A DNA stretch of 38,494 nt from Lachnospiraceae bacterium (GTDB taxonomy: Bacteria > Bacillota > Clostridia > Lachnospirales > Lachnospiraceae), in NCBI GenBank assembly GCA_017553505.1, contig JAFZLD010000012.1, positions 1 through 38,494 on the forward strand. The letters are read 5' to 3'. Below are positions 1-7,942 of the stretch, piece after piece; position 1 is the stretch's first letter; each line of letters starts with the position of its first letter. The notes under the pieces are model-generated. The model did no database searches and had not been told where the DNA came from. It saw only the letters and a list, made by a program, of their open reading frames with translations. A program made the position numbers and the translations under genes.

Positions 1-12
1 ATCCTCCACCAA

Positions 13-131
13 CAAAGAAGAGACTAGCCTGAGCCAGTCTCTTTGTAAACCGGGATGCAACCTCCCGGAAGGTATTCACTTTCAACCCACTATGGCCTCA
101 GGCCGGAACGAGAGGGGTTGCATCTCGTTTT
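13..131 (+). promoter_or_regulatory. Structured 5' leader with complementary hairpin loops
   Basis: Three hairpins precede the first gene. The first pairs 12-17 plus 21-25 with 36-46, with a small bulge. The second has stem CCGGGA/TCCCGG (50-55 with 63-68) and loop TGCAACC (56-62). The third has a 7-bp stem (107-113 with 123-129), a 9-nt loop ending in GGTTGCA (116-122), and then TTTTA. The loops of the second and third are perfectly complementary over 7 nt, so they could form a kissing complex; an alternative long pairing 54-62 with 116-124 would break both stems. A short GGCC-TCA-GGCC hairpin (94-104) lies between them. I do not recognise a known riboswitch class. The third hairpin with its T-run could act as a weak terminator. 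The 5' end may lie outside the window. Confidence 0.5.
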
Positions 132-151
132 ACAACTGAAGGAGGTATTTC

Positions 152-508
152 ATGAAAAAAACTATCAGAACCATTGCAGCATTAGCATTGGCTTTTGTTG
201 TATGCTACGCATCTGTGTCATCAAGCTATGCATATGTGTGCTCCAGATGTTGGAGCGGACAGATGGCAGAAGTATGTGGACAACAGAAGATACTGCTTGA
301 TTCCGGTGAACATTCATATGGATTCCTTGGAAGAAATAAGTGCTATGCTAAGTATTACAAGTCCCGAGGTGGATATGTTTGTCCGACTTGCTTTGCTGTA
401 GAAGAGTGGAAAGATAGCAACGGAGGATATTTATATCATTTGTGCTATGAATCACACAGCAAATGCTCTAAGGGCGAATATGACGTGTGCCAGTTCATCC
501 ATCCATAA
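152..508 (+). CDS. Small secreted cysteine-rich protein, unknown function
   Basis: This 118-residue protein has a clear Sec signal peptide: two Lys, a hydrophobic core and a probable cleavage after SYA near residue 27. The mature part is about 90 residues and holds nine cysteines, including two CxxC motifs (CSRC right after cleavage and CPTC in the middle) and five single Cys. That pattern suggests either a disulfide-stabilised extracellular protein or paired CxxC metal-binding knuckles. The start is fixed by AAGGAGG at 138-144 with good spacing. It sits just downstream of the structured leader and 25 bases upstream of a lipoprotein gene, so the two may be co-transcribed. I do not recognise the family, and no catalytic motif is visible. 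Translation, signal peptide and Cys count are seen directly; an extracellular role is inferred. Confidence 0.75.
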   Translation: MKKTIRTIAALALAFVVCYASVSSSYAYVCSRCWSGQMAEVCGQQKILLDSGEHSYGFLGRNKCYAKYYKSRGGYVCPTCFAVEEWKDSNGGYLYHLCYESHSKCSKGEYDVCQFIHP

Positions 509-533
509 TAAAGGAGGCTTTGACGGGTACTAA

Positions 534-2369
534 ATGAGAAAAATACCGGTATTTTTTGCTATAGTTTTTAGCTTTTTTCTTTTTAATGCGTGCGCAAAGG
601 AAAAGGCTGTAGAGGAAAAACCAATTCTAACACAAGACTACGAGCTTGAAAGTGCTGTTTTGGAAGGAGCACTCAGTTTTCCTACGGCAAAAATCACAGA
701 GGTGTCAGCGTATTACATGACATCTCTTAGTGACTCGTATTATTTAAATACATACACATTTGCTTCAAGAAAATTTAAATCAATAGAACTGCCCATTTCG
801 TCAGACAGTAATATCAGTTCATTTAATGTAGATATTGATGGCAATTCTTATTTTGTATTTACTGAAAAAGAGAAAGAAGAATTCAAAAAGTATCTCCTTA
901 AATGTGATTCAAAAGGAAAAGTGATTTTCAAGTCTGAGTTCAATGATTCAAGATTTTCCTTAATTGCAAATATTATTTTTACTAAAGATGGTGAACCTGC
1001 CGTTGCAGGCTCAGATATGTACGCAGTAATTAACGATAATGGAACAATATCAAAAGAAAGCGTAGAGGAACATTTTTTTGATTCGACTTTCTTGGATTTT
1101 GACTGGGATGCAGCCGGAATAGACGAAAAATCCGTATGCGAATACTATGTAAAAGGTCAAGATGAGGCTTGTGCCATTTTATATAAGGATTCGGTTTTTA
1201 CAGCTGTGAAAATCGCCAGAAAGGCGGAACGAGTACAAAGAGAAAAGAAACTAGTTATAGCCGCCTGCTCCGATCTTCAAAATGTTAGAAAAATGGCGCG
1301 GGACTATATGAAATCGCAGGATGAGTATGATGTTGTCATCAAAGATTATTCGCAATATGATTTGGACAATGCTGTAATGCATTTGGTGTCAGATATTCTG
1401 GCAGGAGAGAGTATTGATTTGATAAGTCTGGTTCCGGGAGCCAATCATTCTGATATGGTCAAAAAAGGACTTTATGCAGATTTGTCAGAATATATAAGTA
1501 AAAGCGACAAGATAAAGCCTGATGCTCTGTTTAAAAGCGCGTATGATATGGGATTACATGGAGGAGTCAGATATGCGATTCCTTCAGTGTTCTCGGTTCA
1601 AACTGTCGCGACTAATGATGAGTCCCTGTATAACGGGATAAAGACAGAGACAGTGAAATCCCTTATAAACAAAGGTAAGGGTAGAGAACTGATAAAAGAA
1701 GAATATGAGCTTCAATTTGCTTCTATTCTTTTAATGTTAAGGCTTGATGAGTTTATAGATTCTGATACAAGAACAGCAGACTTCAATAAAGATTCTTTCA
1801 GCGAAGCTGCGGTAATTGAGAAAACAATCCAAGGGCTTAGGTCTGAAGCAACAGAGCCAATGATTACAGAAACTATGATTGTCGGTCCGGATGACCTGAT
1901 TCATTTTCTTATGCATCATGGAAAGGATACAAAACTGGTAGGATACCCTGCAACCGGTGGAAATTTTGGCGTTTTGTTTGAGGGCTCTGGGATGTATGCG
2001 GTTTGTGATAAGTCGGTGAATAAGGACGTTGCATATGATTTTGTAGAATATGCATATCTTGAAGGTCAAAGGGAAGAGCATGCAATGTTTGTGTCTGACA
2101 AAGCTGCTTTTGCGAAGAATTTGGAACTTGCTTTTAGTGAGGATGAAAATCATATCGACGATGACCGTGATAAAGCAGCGATTGTTGAAGAAATTACAGA
2201 AGTGATTGATAATTCAAAGGTTCTTGATGATATGGACGGAATCATTGTTGACATTATTTTTGAGGAATTGGCCACCTATGTTAACGGTGATATAAATGTT
2301 GAGGACACCATAAACATCATTAACAAGAGAGTAAATATTTATTTACAGGAAAAGGGTTCGGATAATTAG
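534..2369 (+). CDS. Lipoprotein with solute-binding-protein-like C-terminal half
   Basis: The 611-residue product begins with a lipoprotein signal ending in LFNAC, so Cys20 is probably lipidated and the protein anchored outside the membrane. Residues about 30-225 look like a beta-rich domain with repeated short strands. From about residue 238 the pattern changes to an extracellular solute-binding-protein-like fold: a first strand (KKLVIAACSD), a segment ending in DLISL, then a KKGLYADLSEYI stretch and AIPSVFSVQT, which resemble ABC sugar-binding lipoproteins (SBP_bac_1-like). No permease or ATPase gene is nearby, so it is an orphan, possibly a sensor or binding protein rather than a transporter part. 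The ATG follows an in-frame stop directly (531-533), and the AAGGAGG site lies a rather long 16 bases upstream. A terminator follows. Family assignment is inference from sequence style. Confidence 0.7.
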   Translation: MRKIPVFFAIVFSFFLFNACAKEKAVEEKPILTQDYELESAVLEGALSFPTAKITEVSAYYMTSLSDSYYLNTYTFASRKFKSIELPISSDSNISSFNVDIDGNSYFVFTEKEKEEFKKYLLKCDSKGKVIFKSEFNDSRFSLIANIIFTKDGEPAVAGSDMYAVINDNGTISKESVEEHFFDSTFLDFDWDAAGIDEKSVCEYYVKGQDEACAILYKDSVFTAVKIARKAERVQREKKLVIAACSDLQNVRKMARDYMKSQDEYDVVIKDYSQYDLDNAVMHLVSDILAGESIDLISLVPGANHSDMVKKGLYADLSEYISKSDKIKPDALFKSAYDMGLHGGVRYAIPSVFSVQTVATNDESLYNGIKTETVKSLINKGKGRELIKEEYELQFASILLMLRLDEFIDSDTRTADFNKDSFSEAAVIEKTIQGLRSEATEPMITETMIVGPDDLIHFLMHHGKDTKLVGYPATGGNFGVLFEGSGMYAVCDKSVNKDVAYDFVEYAYLEGQREEHAMFVSDKAAFAKNLELAFSEDENHIDDDRDKAAIVEEITEVIDNSKVLDDMDGIIVDIIFEELATYVNGDINVEDTINIINKRVNIYLQEKGSDN

Positions 2370-2379
2370 ATGGTTTACA

Positions 2380-2420
2380 AGGTCGGCTGCGAGTGATTCG
2401 CGGCCGGCCTGTTATTGTGT
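2380..2420 (+). terminator. Intrinsic terminator after lipoprotein gene
   Basis: A 13-bp GC-rich stem (2380-2392 with 2398-2410, two G-T wobbles) closes a 5-base loop and is followed by a T-rich run (GTTATTGTGTT). It starts 11 bases after the lipoprotein stop and probably ends the first transcription unit. Confidence 0.75.
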
Positions 2421-2500
2421 TGAGAAAAAAACTCGCGATGAGAATAAATGTGCTTAATGAAATATTAAGAACTGTTCAGATAATTCAAAGGACTCATGGA

Positions 2501-2529
2501 TTGTAGCAGGGAAATTTGCGTGTTAAAAT
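2501..2529 (+). promoter_or_regulatory. Possible promoter for thioesterase gene
   Basis: TTGTAG (2501-2506) and TAAAAT (2524-2529) are separated by exactly 17 bases. The -10 matches consensus at five of six positions and the -35 at three. It lies 33 bases upstream of the start codon and downstream of a terminator, which fits a new transcription unit. Confidence 0.4.
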
Positions 2530-2562
2530 CATTACAGTTACCGAGAATGCAAGGAGAAAGCT

Positions 2563-2970
2563 ATGATCAAATTAGAAGAAGCAAGAGAAATGTTCAGTAA
2601 AGATTTATATGCCACCAAGCTCACCGGCGCGGTGATTGATGAAGTGGGAGAGGACTATGCGAAGTGCAGCCTGGTAATTACGCCGGATCATAGGAATGCG
2701 TATGGCGGCGTGATGGGTGGTGCTATATATACACTTGCGGATTTTGCTTTTGCCGTGGCGTCGAATTTTGATAAGCCTGTGGCAACGGTAAGCGTTGTGG
2801 GGCAGGCAAGTTTCATGAATGCTACAAAGGGCACGACTTTATATGCGGAGGCGAAGCTCTACAAGGACGGTCGCACCAATTGCTTCTACGAAGTGAGGGT
2901 GACAGATGACCTGGGGAAACTTGTATCGGTTGTGAATTTTAACGGGGCGCATGTGCCGAAGCAGGCTTAA
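2563..2970 (+). CDS. PaaI-family hotdog-fold thioesterase
   Basis: This 135-residue protein has the length and layout of the PaaI/YdiI acyl-CoA thioesterase group. The stretch HRNAYGGVMGGAIYTLADFA matches the family's core, where an Asn or His near the start and the GG-x-[ILV] helix turn line the active site, and the helix carries an acidic residue (D in TLADFA). The C-terminal strands (TTLYAEAKLYKDGRT, FYEVRVTDDLGKLV) complete a single hotdog fold. Members hydrolyse acyl- or aryl-CoA thioesters in the cytosol as homotetramers; the substrate here cannot be told. The start is supported by AAGGAG at 2551-2556. The gene ends 18 bases before the next one and may share its transcript. Confidence 0.85.
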   Translation: MIKLEEAREMFSKDLYATKLTGAVIDEVGEDYAKCSLVITPDHRNAYGGVMGGAIYTLADFAFAVASNFDKPVATVSVVGQASFMNATKGTTLYAEAKLYKDGRTNCFYEVRVTDDLGKLVSVVNFNGAHVPKQA

Positions 2971-2988
2971 CGGAAATGAGGGGTAATT

Positions 2989-4551
2989 ATGAGCAACAGT
3001 GATAAGGAAATGCGATTCTTCAGCATTTTGATATTGGCGGTTTTGGCGATTTATGTTTTGGCTTATACATTTACATTTGTGAAAGTCAAGAAGGAAGATA
3101 AGGCAAAGCAAATTGAAGCAGAGCAGAGGATGACGGAGTATCCGACATTAGAAGATTTGCTTGCGCACAAGGATGAGATTACAAAACTTGCTACGCAGGA
3201 TGGCGATATTGTATATGAGGTGACTGATAAAAACGTTATCGCCGGAATCATGAATACTTTGAAAGGCTTTGAACTTACAGCCGTACCGGTTAATCCGGAA
3301 GACGATAAGGGTTGTCCTCCGGGAGGTGTGACAGATGCGCTTGTTCTTTATTTTTATACCGAGAATGAAGGTGAATACTGGGAACTGGCGATTGATGACT
3401 ATAACAGACCAGCAGATTTTATTATCGAACATTCGACTATTGTATCTGCGGCGACGGATTACCGTATTACCGAGGCTGGGTACTACACCAAGGACGACAA
3501 GGTATACCACAAAATAAAGTCAATCATGCATAACGGCGAGCGTATAGACTTAAACGAACAGGCGGCATTGCATCCTGACCCTGAAATCGATTTTTCATAC
3601 AATCCCGAAACTGTTTTTGACGGAGAAGAGCTTAATTTTGTAAAAGAAAGCGGCTATGAAACCACAGATATCGATATAAGTTCAGACAAAGTTTTCTTTT
3701 GCTGTAACAGAGCCATAGAAACCGACATTGATTATGTGGATTACGAAGGTGTGCTGTTTGATTACGTTTGGGGCTATGCAGACAAGGACGGAGAGAACAG
3801 GACTGTATTTACGATAAAGTCTGACGATGCAGAATATCCTTATGCCGGAATCCAGGGAATTGTCGGTGCAACTGAAAGTAAGATATATGCATACCTGTTT
3901 TGTGCTAAGATGACCGATAGTGAAGACCCGTATAATAAGGCAGAGATTAAACATTATCTGGCTTCTTTTAATTATGACGGAGAACTGATTGATAAGGTAC
4001 CGTTAGATTATTCTTTTTACAAGGGATTATCGGTTGACGGGATTGTGACGGAGAGCGGGAAGGTTGCAATTTTCAGTGACGGCAACACGGTTTCTTTGTA
4101 TGACGAGAATTTGAACCTGATCTCGACAGTAACGGACAAAGAAATTACCTATATTGCGAAGGGTCCTGACGGGAATGTTGTCGCGCTTCTGTGGAATCGG
4201 GACTACATAAAGCATGTGGTATATGACGGTACTAATCTCAAGGTTGTTGATGAATACCCGATGCAGTATTATAAGTTTGAAGAGCATCCGCTTGGCGTGA
4301 CAGACGATTACAGAATACTCGCAATCAGGTATGATAAAGAAACCAATAGGTCTAAGATTATCACTGTGTATGTAGATAATTACGGTGCCTCGGAACTGAT
4401 GGATGTTACAGCTTCGCGCGGGGACGACGGCGATTATATAGAGAGCGCATGGCTTGAGGATGATAATACCATATTAGTCGAAGAAAGAACGGATTACGAC
4501 AGGCACTACGTTTCTCTTATCAGATATACCAAAGAAACCGAAAATAACTAA
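2989..4551 (+). CDS. Membrane-anchored extracytoplasmic protein, unknown
   Basis: The 520-residue product starts with a short charged N-terminus, then a single hydrophobic segment (about residues 9-30) and a Lys/Glu-rich stretch, so it is likely a signal-anchored protein facing outward. The rest is strongly acidic and made of many short beta strands with regularly spaced aromatic residues, from about residue 225 to the end resembling a beta-propeller (repeated patterns of the type F-x-Y-D-G-E-L and V-S-L-Y-D-E-N-L). A CPPGG motif lies near residue 107. No catalytic motif is recognised. GAGGGG lies just upstream of the ATG. It follows the thioesterase gene closely and precedes the rpsO promoter. 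The fold is inference from strand periodicity. Confidence 0.7.
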   Translation: MSNSDKEMRFFSILILAVLAIYVLAYTFTFVKVKKEDKAKQIEAEQRMTEYPTLEDLLAHKDEITKLATQDGDIVYEVTDKNVIAGIMNTLKGFELTAVPVNPEDDKGCPPGGVTDALVLYFYTENEGEYWELAIDDYNRPADFIIEHSTIVSAATDYRITEAGYYTKDDKVYHKIKSIMHNGERIDLNEQAALHPDPEIDFSYNPETVFDGEELNFVKESGYETTDIDISSDKVFFCCNRAIETDIDYVDYEGVLFDYVWGYADKDGENRTVFTIKSDDAEYPYAGIQGIVGATESKIYAYLFCAKMTDSEDPYNKAEIKHYLASFNYDGELIDKVPLDYSFYKGLSVDGIVTESGKVAIFSDGNTVSLYDENLNLISTVTDKEITYIAKGPDGNVVALLWNRDYIKHVVYDGTNLKVVDEYPMQYYKFEEHPLGVTDDYRILAIRYDKETNRSKIITVYVDNYGASELMDVTASRGDDGDYIESAWLEDDNTILVEERTDYDRHYVSLIRYTKETENN

Positions 4552-4595
4552 AAAACTTTGAATATTTCCATATAGCGCATAAATTCCTAAAACGC

Positions 4596-4624
4596 TTGCA
4601 TTTCTTGTCTTCTTATGGTAAGAT
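4596..4624 (+). promoter_or_regulatory. rpsO promoter
   Basis: TTGCAT (4596-4601) and TAAGAT (4619-4624) are 17 bases apart. This is the best sigma-A-like match in the 187-base gap before rpsO and gives an untranslated leader of about 105 bases. Confidence 0.6.
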
Positions 4625-4631
4625 ACTCAAG

Positions 4632-4738
4632 GTCTGTGAATATGCACAGATGTAACCATTAACCCTTTTCAAGGTTTTAAGACACTCCGACTTAGGACTT
4701 TGGAAACGGCGATTTTAGAAACATAGGAGGATTAAGAA
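4632..4738 (+). promoter_or_regulatory. rpsO leader, possible S15 autoregulation site
   Basis: The leader holds a small hairpin with arms TCTGTG/CACAGA (around 4633-4651) and a second possible stem around the TTAACCCTT...AAGG segment (4659-4680), before AGGAGG at 4726-4731. In many bacteria ribosomal protein S15 represses its own translation by binding such a leader, with different structures in different phyla. I infer only that the leader is long and structured enough; a specific S15 motif was not identified. Confidence 0.3.
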
Positions 4739-5005
4739 ATGATTTCTAAAGAGAAAAAGCAGGCAATTATCAAAGAGTATGCAAGAACCGAAGGCGACAC
4801 AGGTTCACCCGAAGTTCAGGTAGCTGTTCTTACAGCTCGTATTCAGGAGCTTACAGAGCACTTAAAGGCTAACCCTAAGGATAACCACTCTGCAAGAGGT
4901 ATGTACATGATGATCGGTCAGAGACGTGGATTACTTGACTACCTCAAGAAGAAAGATATCGAAAGATATCGTGAATTAATCGCTAAGCTTGGTCTTAGAA
5001 AGTAA
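4739..5005 (+). CDS. rpsO: 30S ribosomal protein S15
   Basis: The 88-residue product matches S15 along its whole length (usual length 88-89). It contains the characteristic stretches TGSPEVQVA near residues 20-29, the [16 protein letters not shown] segment that contacts 16S rRNA helix 22, and the ending [13 protein letters not shown]15 binds early to the central domain of 16S rRNA and helps form the intersubunit bridge. The start follows AGGAGG with normal spacing. It has its own promoter upstream and a terminator downstream, then pnp follows, the classic rpsO-pnp pairing. Confidence 0.98.
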   Translation: MISKEKKQAIIKEYARTEGDTGSPEVQVAVLTARIQELTEHLKANPKDNHSARGMYMMIGQRRGLLDYLKKKDIERYRELIAKLGLRK

Positions 5006-5015
5006 TAACACATAT

Positions 5016-5050
5016 AAGGGGTGGGTATTTATATCCACCCTTTTGTTGTT
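5016..5050 (+). terminator. Terminator after rpsO
   Basis: Stem GGGTGGGTAT/ATATCCACCC (5019-5028 with 5031-5040) followed by TTTTGTTGTT. It lies 14 bases after the rpsO stop. Some read-through into pnp is likely, because no strong promoter is evident before pnp. Confidence 0.75.
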
Positions 5051-5095
5051 ATACTGAAGAGTTTTTCGCGATTAATTTGCAAGAAACCCGGTAAC

Positions 5096-5180
5096 GAGTA
5101 GAAGAAGCTTCCGAGACCACTTACAGCCTCACAAGAGTTTTCTTTTGCGAAGCTATAAGTAGTTTCGGCATCTTCTACTC
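5096..5180 (+). promoter_or_regulatory. Long hairpin in pnp leader (RNase III-type target)
   Basis: The 85 bases fold into one nearly continuous hairpin. A perfect 10-bp base (5096-5105 with 5171-5180) is followed by a small internal loop, then about 27 positions (5111-5137 with 5142-5168) with only four mismatches and a few G-T pairs, capped by a TTTT tetraloop (5138-5141). The AAGGAGA ribosome binding site of pnp begins 14 bases after the hairpin. In E. coli, pnp is autoregulated through a leader duplex cut by RNase III and then removed by PNPase. The layout here is strikingly similar, though the mechanism in this organism is inferred. Confidence 0.7.
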
Positions 5181-5207
5181 CAATAAAAATCATAAGGAGA
5201 ATGTAAA

Positions 5208-7292
5208 ATGTTCGACACTTTTACAATGGACCTCGCAGGTCGTACCTTACGCGTTGATATCAACCGTGTAGGTAAGCAGGCTAACGGTTGTGCATTCATG
5301 CACTACGGCGATACCACCGTACTTAGCACTGCAACAGCATCAGATGCTCCCAGAGAGGGCATCGATTTCTTCCCTCTTTCAGTTGAATACGAGGAGAAGT
5401 TATACGCCGTAGGTAAGATTCCCGGCGGTTTCAACAAGAGAGAAGGCAAGGCATCCGAGAACGCTATTCTTACAAGCCGCGTTATCGACCGTCCTATGCG
5501 TCCCTTATTCCCCAAGGATTATCGTAATGATGTAACCCTTAACAACATGGTAATGTCGGTTGATCCCGAGTGCCGTCCCGAGCTTGTAGCTATGCTTGGT
5601 TCCGCTATTGCAACCGCTATTTCGGACATTCCTTTCGACGGCCCTTGCGCTATGACTCAGGTAGGTCTTATCAATGGTGAGTTCATCATCAACCCTACTC
5701 AGGAGCAGTGGAAGAACGGCGATCTTCAGATGACAGTTGCTTCTACCAAGCAGAAAGTTATCATGATTGAAGCCGGCGCCAAGATCGTTCCCGAGGAAAA
5801 GATTATCGAAGCTATCTACAAGGCTCACGATGTTAACCAGACAGTTATCGCTTTCATCGAAGACATCGTTGCCAAGGTTGGTAAGAAGAAGCACGAATAC
5901 GAGAGCTGCGCAATTCCCGCAGAGATGTTCGATGCCATGAAGGCTATCGTAACTCCCGAAGAGATGGAAGTTGCAGTATTTACCGACGAGAAGCAGGTTA
6001 GAGAAGAGAACATCCGCGTAATCACCGAGAAGTTCAAAGAAGCTTTCGCTGAGAACGAAGAATGGCTTGCTATCCTTGGTGAAGCAGTTTACCAGTACGA
6101 GAAAAAGACAGTTCGTAAGATGATCCTTAAGGACCACAAGCGTCCCGACGGTCGTGAGATTACTCAGATCAGACCTCTTGCGGCTGAAGTTGATATTATC
6201 CCCAGAGTTCATGGTTCTTCCATGTTCACCAGAGGACAGACACAGATTTGTGACGTATGTACTCTTGCTCCTCTTTCAGAGGTTCAGAAGGTTGACGGTC
6301 TTGATGAGAACGTTGTATCCAAGAGATACATGCACCACTACAATTTCCCCGCTTACTCAGTTGGTGAGACCAAGGTAAGCCGCGGACCCGGACGTAGAGA
6401 AATCGGTCACGGTGCACTTGCAGAGAGAGCACTTCTCCCTGTACTTCCTTCAGAGGATGAGTTCCCTTACGCAATCCGTTGCGTATCCGAGACCTTCGAG
6501 TCCAACGGTTCTACTTCAATGGGTTCCACCTGTGCATCTTGTATGTCCCTTATGGCTGCAGGTGTTCCGATTAAGGCTATGGTAGCAGGTATTTCCTGTG
6601 GTCTTGTTACAGGCGATACAGATGATGACTTCGTACTTCTTACCGATATCCAGGGCTTAGAGGACTTCTTCGGCGACATGGACTTCAAGGTAACCGGTAC
6701 TACAGAAGGTATCACCGCTATTCAGATGGATATTAAGATTCACGGTCTTACAAGACCCATCGTTGAAGGCGCTATTGCACGTTGCCGTGAAGCAAGACTC
6801 TTTATCATGGACAACTGCATGAAGCCCGCAATCGCTGAGCCCAGACCGACCGTTAATGAATATGCACCCAAGATTGTTTCCATCCAGATCGATCCCGAGA
6901 AGATCGGTGATGTTGTGGGACAGAAGGGTAAGACCATTAACGCTATCATTGCTCAGACCGGCGTTAAGATTGATATTACCGATGACGGTATGGTAAGCGT
7001 ATGCGGTACCGACATCGAAATGATAAATAAGGCCGTTGAGCTCATCAACATTATCGTATCCGACTTCGTTGAAGGCGAGATTTACAAGGGTAAGGTTGTA
7101 AGCATCAAGGAATTTGGCGCATTTATCGAATTCGCACCTGGAAAAGAAGGCATGGTTCACATTTCCAAGATTGCCAAGGAAAGAATTGACCATGTAGAAG
7201 ACGTTCTTACACTCGGCGACAAGGTTACCGTTAAGTGCCTTGGCAAAGACAAGATGGGCCGCATCAGCTTCTCCATCAAGGACGCTCAGTAA
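5208..7292 (+). CDS. pnp: Polyribonucleotide nucleotidyltransferase (PNPase)
   Basis: The 694-residue protein has the full PNPase architecture at the usual length. It starts with the first RNase PH domain (about 10-140, with PGGFNKREGKASE), then an alpha-helical linker, and the second RNase PH domain (about 310-545, starting RPDGREITQIRPL and containing the phosphate-binding S-T-S-M-G-S region). A KH domain with GQKG (about 555-610) and a C-terminal S1 domain (about 620-690) follow. The enzyme degrades RNA 3' to 5' by phosphorolysis as a trimer in the cytosol. The start is fixed by AAGGAGA at 5194-5200. The gene uses a narrow, highly expressed-type codon set, which is why long open frames appear on its opposite strand. 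A long leader hairpin suggests autoregulation, and a terminator follows. Confidence 0.98.
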   Translation: MFDTFTMDLAGRTLRVDINRVGKQANGCAFMHYGDTTVLSTATASDAPREGIDFFPLSVEYEEKLYAVGKIPGGFNKREGKASENAILTSRVIDRPMRPLFPKDYRNDVTLNNMVMSVDPECRPELVAMLGSAIATAISDIPFDGPCAMTQVGLINGEFIINPTQEQWKNGDLQMTVASTKQKVIMIEAGAKIVPEEKIIEAIYKAHDVNQTVIAFIEDIVAKVGKKKHEYESCAIPAEMFDAMKAIVTPEEMEVAVFTDEKQVREENIRVITEKFKEAFAENEEWLAILGEAVYQYEKKTVRKMILKDHKRPDGREITQIRPLAAEVDIIPRVHGSSMFTRGQTQICDVCTLAPLSEVQKVDGLDENVVSKRYMHHYNFPAYSVGETKVSRGPGRREIGHGALAERALLPVLPSEDEFPYAIRCVSETFESNGSTSMGSTCASCMSLMAAGVPIKAMVAGISCGLVTGDTDDDFVLLTDIQGLEDFFGDMDFKVTGTTEGITAIQMDIKIHGLTRPIVEGAIARCREARLFIMDNCMKPAIAEPRPTVNEYAPKIVSIQIDPEKIGDVVGQKGKTINAIIAQTGVKIDITDDGMVSVCGTDIEMINKAVELINIIVSDFVEGEIYKGKVVSIKEFGAFIEFAPGKEGMVHISKIAKERIDHVEDVLTLGDKVTVKCLGKDKMGRISFSIKDAQ

Positions 7293-7305
7293 GATTTGAT
7301 TTTTG

Positions 7306-7340
7306 GGCAGGTGCACGCAAGTGTACCTGCCTATTTTATT
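7306..7340 (+). terminator. Terminator after pnp
   Basis: Stem GGCAGGTGCAC/GTGTACCTGCC (7306-7316 with 7321-7331) has one G-T pair and a GCAA tetraloop, followed by TATTTTATT. It is a strong intrinsic terminator 14 bases after the pnp stop. Confidence 0.85.
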
Positions 7341-7363
7341 ATTTTGAAAAGAGGAAGACTTCC

Positions 7364-7870
7364 ATGAAGAAATCCGTTAAATATATTATTTATCTTGCGG
7401 TATGCGCATTACTTGTGGTACTCGATCAGATTACCAAGAACCTCGCAGTCGCTGCCCTTGAGGGTAAGGACAATGCCGTATGGATTAAGAATGTTTTTGA
7501 ACTTGAATATTGTGAAAATACAGGAGCCGCTTTTTCAAGCTTTACCGGCAAGCAGGGATTCTTGCTTACCATTACAAGCGTTGTGCTCATTCTTATCATC
7601 GTTGAATTCGTAAGAATTCCCGAAGGTAAGAGATATGCGGCTTTGCGTATAGATTTTCTTTTGATAGTAGCGGGTGCAATCGGTAACATGATTGACAGAG
7701 TCAAGCAGGGTTATGTAGTCGATTTCTTTTACTTCGTACCCGTTAACTTTCCCAGATTCAACGTGGCGGACATTTATGTGACCGTTGCGATGGCTATGCT
7801 TGTTATCCTTTTGTTCATTGTATACAAGGACAACGAGACTGAATTTTTATTCAAATTTAAGAAGAAATAA
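7364..7870 (+). CDS. lspA: Lipoprotein signal peptidase (signal peptidase II)
   Basis: The 168-residue membrane protein has four hydrophobic segments and both catalytic motifs: GNMIDR with Asp111 and FNVADIYV with Asp136. The early D-Q-x-T-K and the E-x-x-x-N-x-G-A-A-F motif (ENTGAAFS) are also present. LspA cleaves prolipoproteins after diacylglycerol attachment, so it would process the lipoprotein encoded at the left of this window. The frame is open further upstream into pnp, but ATG 7364 is chosen because it gives the family length, follows GAGGAAG and lies after the pnp terminator. The first residues MKKSVKYIIYLAV look like a normal LspA N-terminus. Confidence 0.96.
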   Translation: MKKSVKYIIYLAVCALLVVLDQITKNLAVAALEGKDNAVWIKNVFELEYCENTGAAFSSFTGKQGFLLTITSVVLILIIVEFVRIPEGKRYAALRIDFLLIVAGAIGNMIDRVKQGYVVDFFYFVPVNFPRFNVADIYVTVAMAMLVILLFIVYKDNETEFLFKFKKK

Positions 7871-7878
7871 GGTATAAT
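7850..7878 (+). promoter_or_regulatory. Probable deoB promoter
   Basis: TTCAAA (7850-7855) and a perfect TATAAT (7873-7878) are 17 bases apart. The -35 lies inside the end of lspA and the -10 just after its stop codon. It would give a leader of about 57 bases before deoB. Confidence 0.6.
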
Positions 7879-7942
7879 ATTTTGATGGGGTAATGGTTAA
7901 TTAACTGAGGGATTTGGGTCCCATACACAGGAGGTAGATTCC

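Noticed and set aside
1-151. Known c-di-GMP, purine, fluoride, THF, ZTP or guanidine riboswitch
   Set aside because: Consensus core motifs of these classes, as I remember them, are not present.
534-2369. Complete ABC sugar transporter
   Set aside because: Only a binding-protein-like gene is present; no permease or ATPase gene is nearby.
5505-7316. Long reverse-strand open frames (235 and 219 codons) opposite pnp
   Set aside because: They follow from the narrow codon use of pnp, have no ribosome binding sites, resemble no protein and lie fully inside a certain gene.
7235-7363. Upstream extension of the lspA frame into pnp
   Set aside because: The extra residues are not LspA-like and precede the pnp terminator; ATG 7364 gives the family start.
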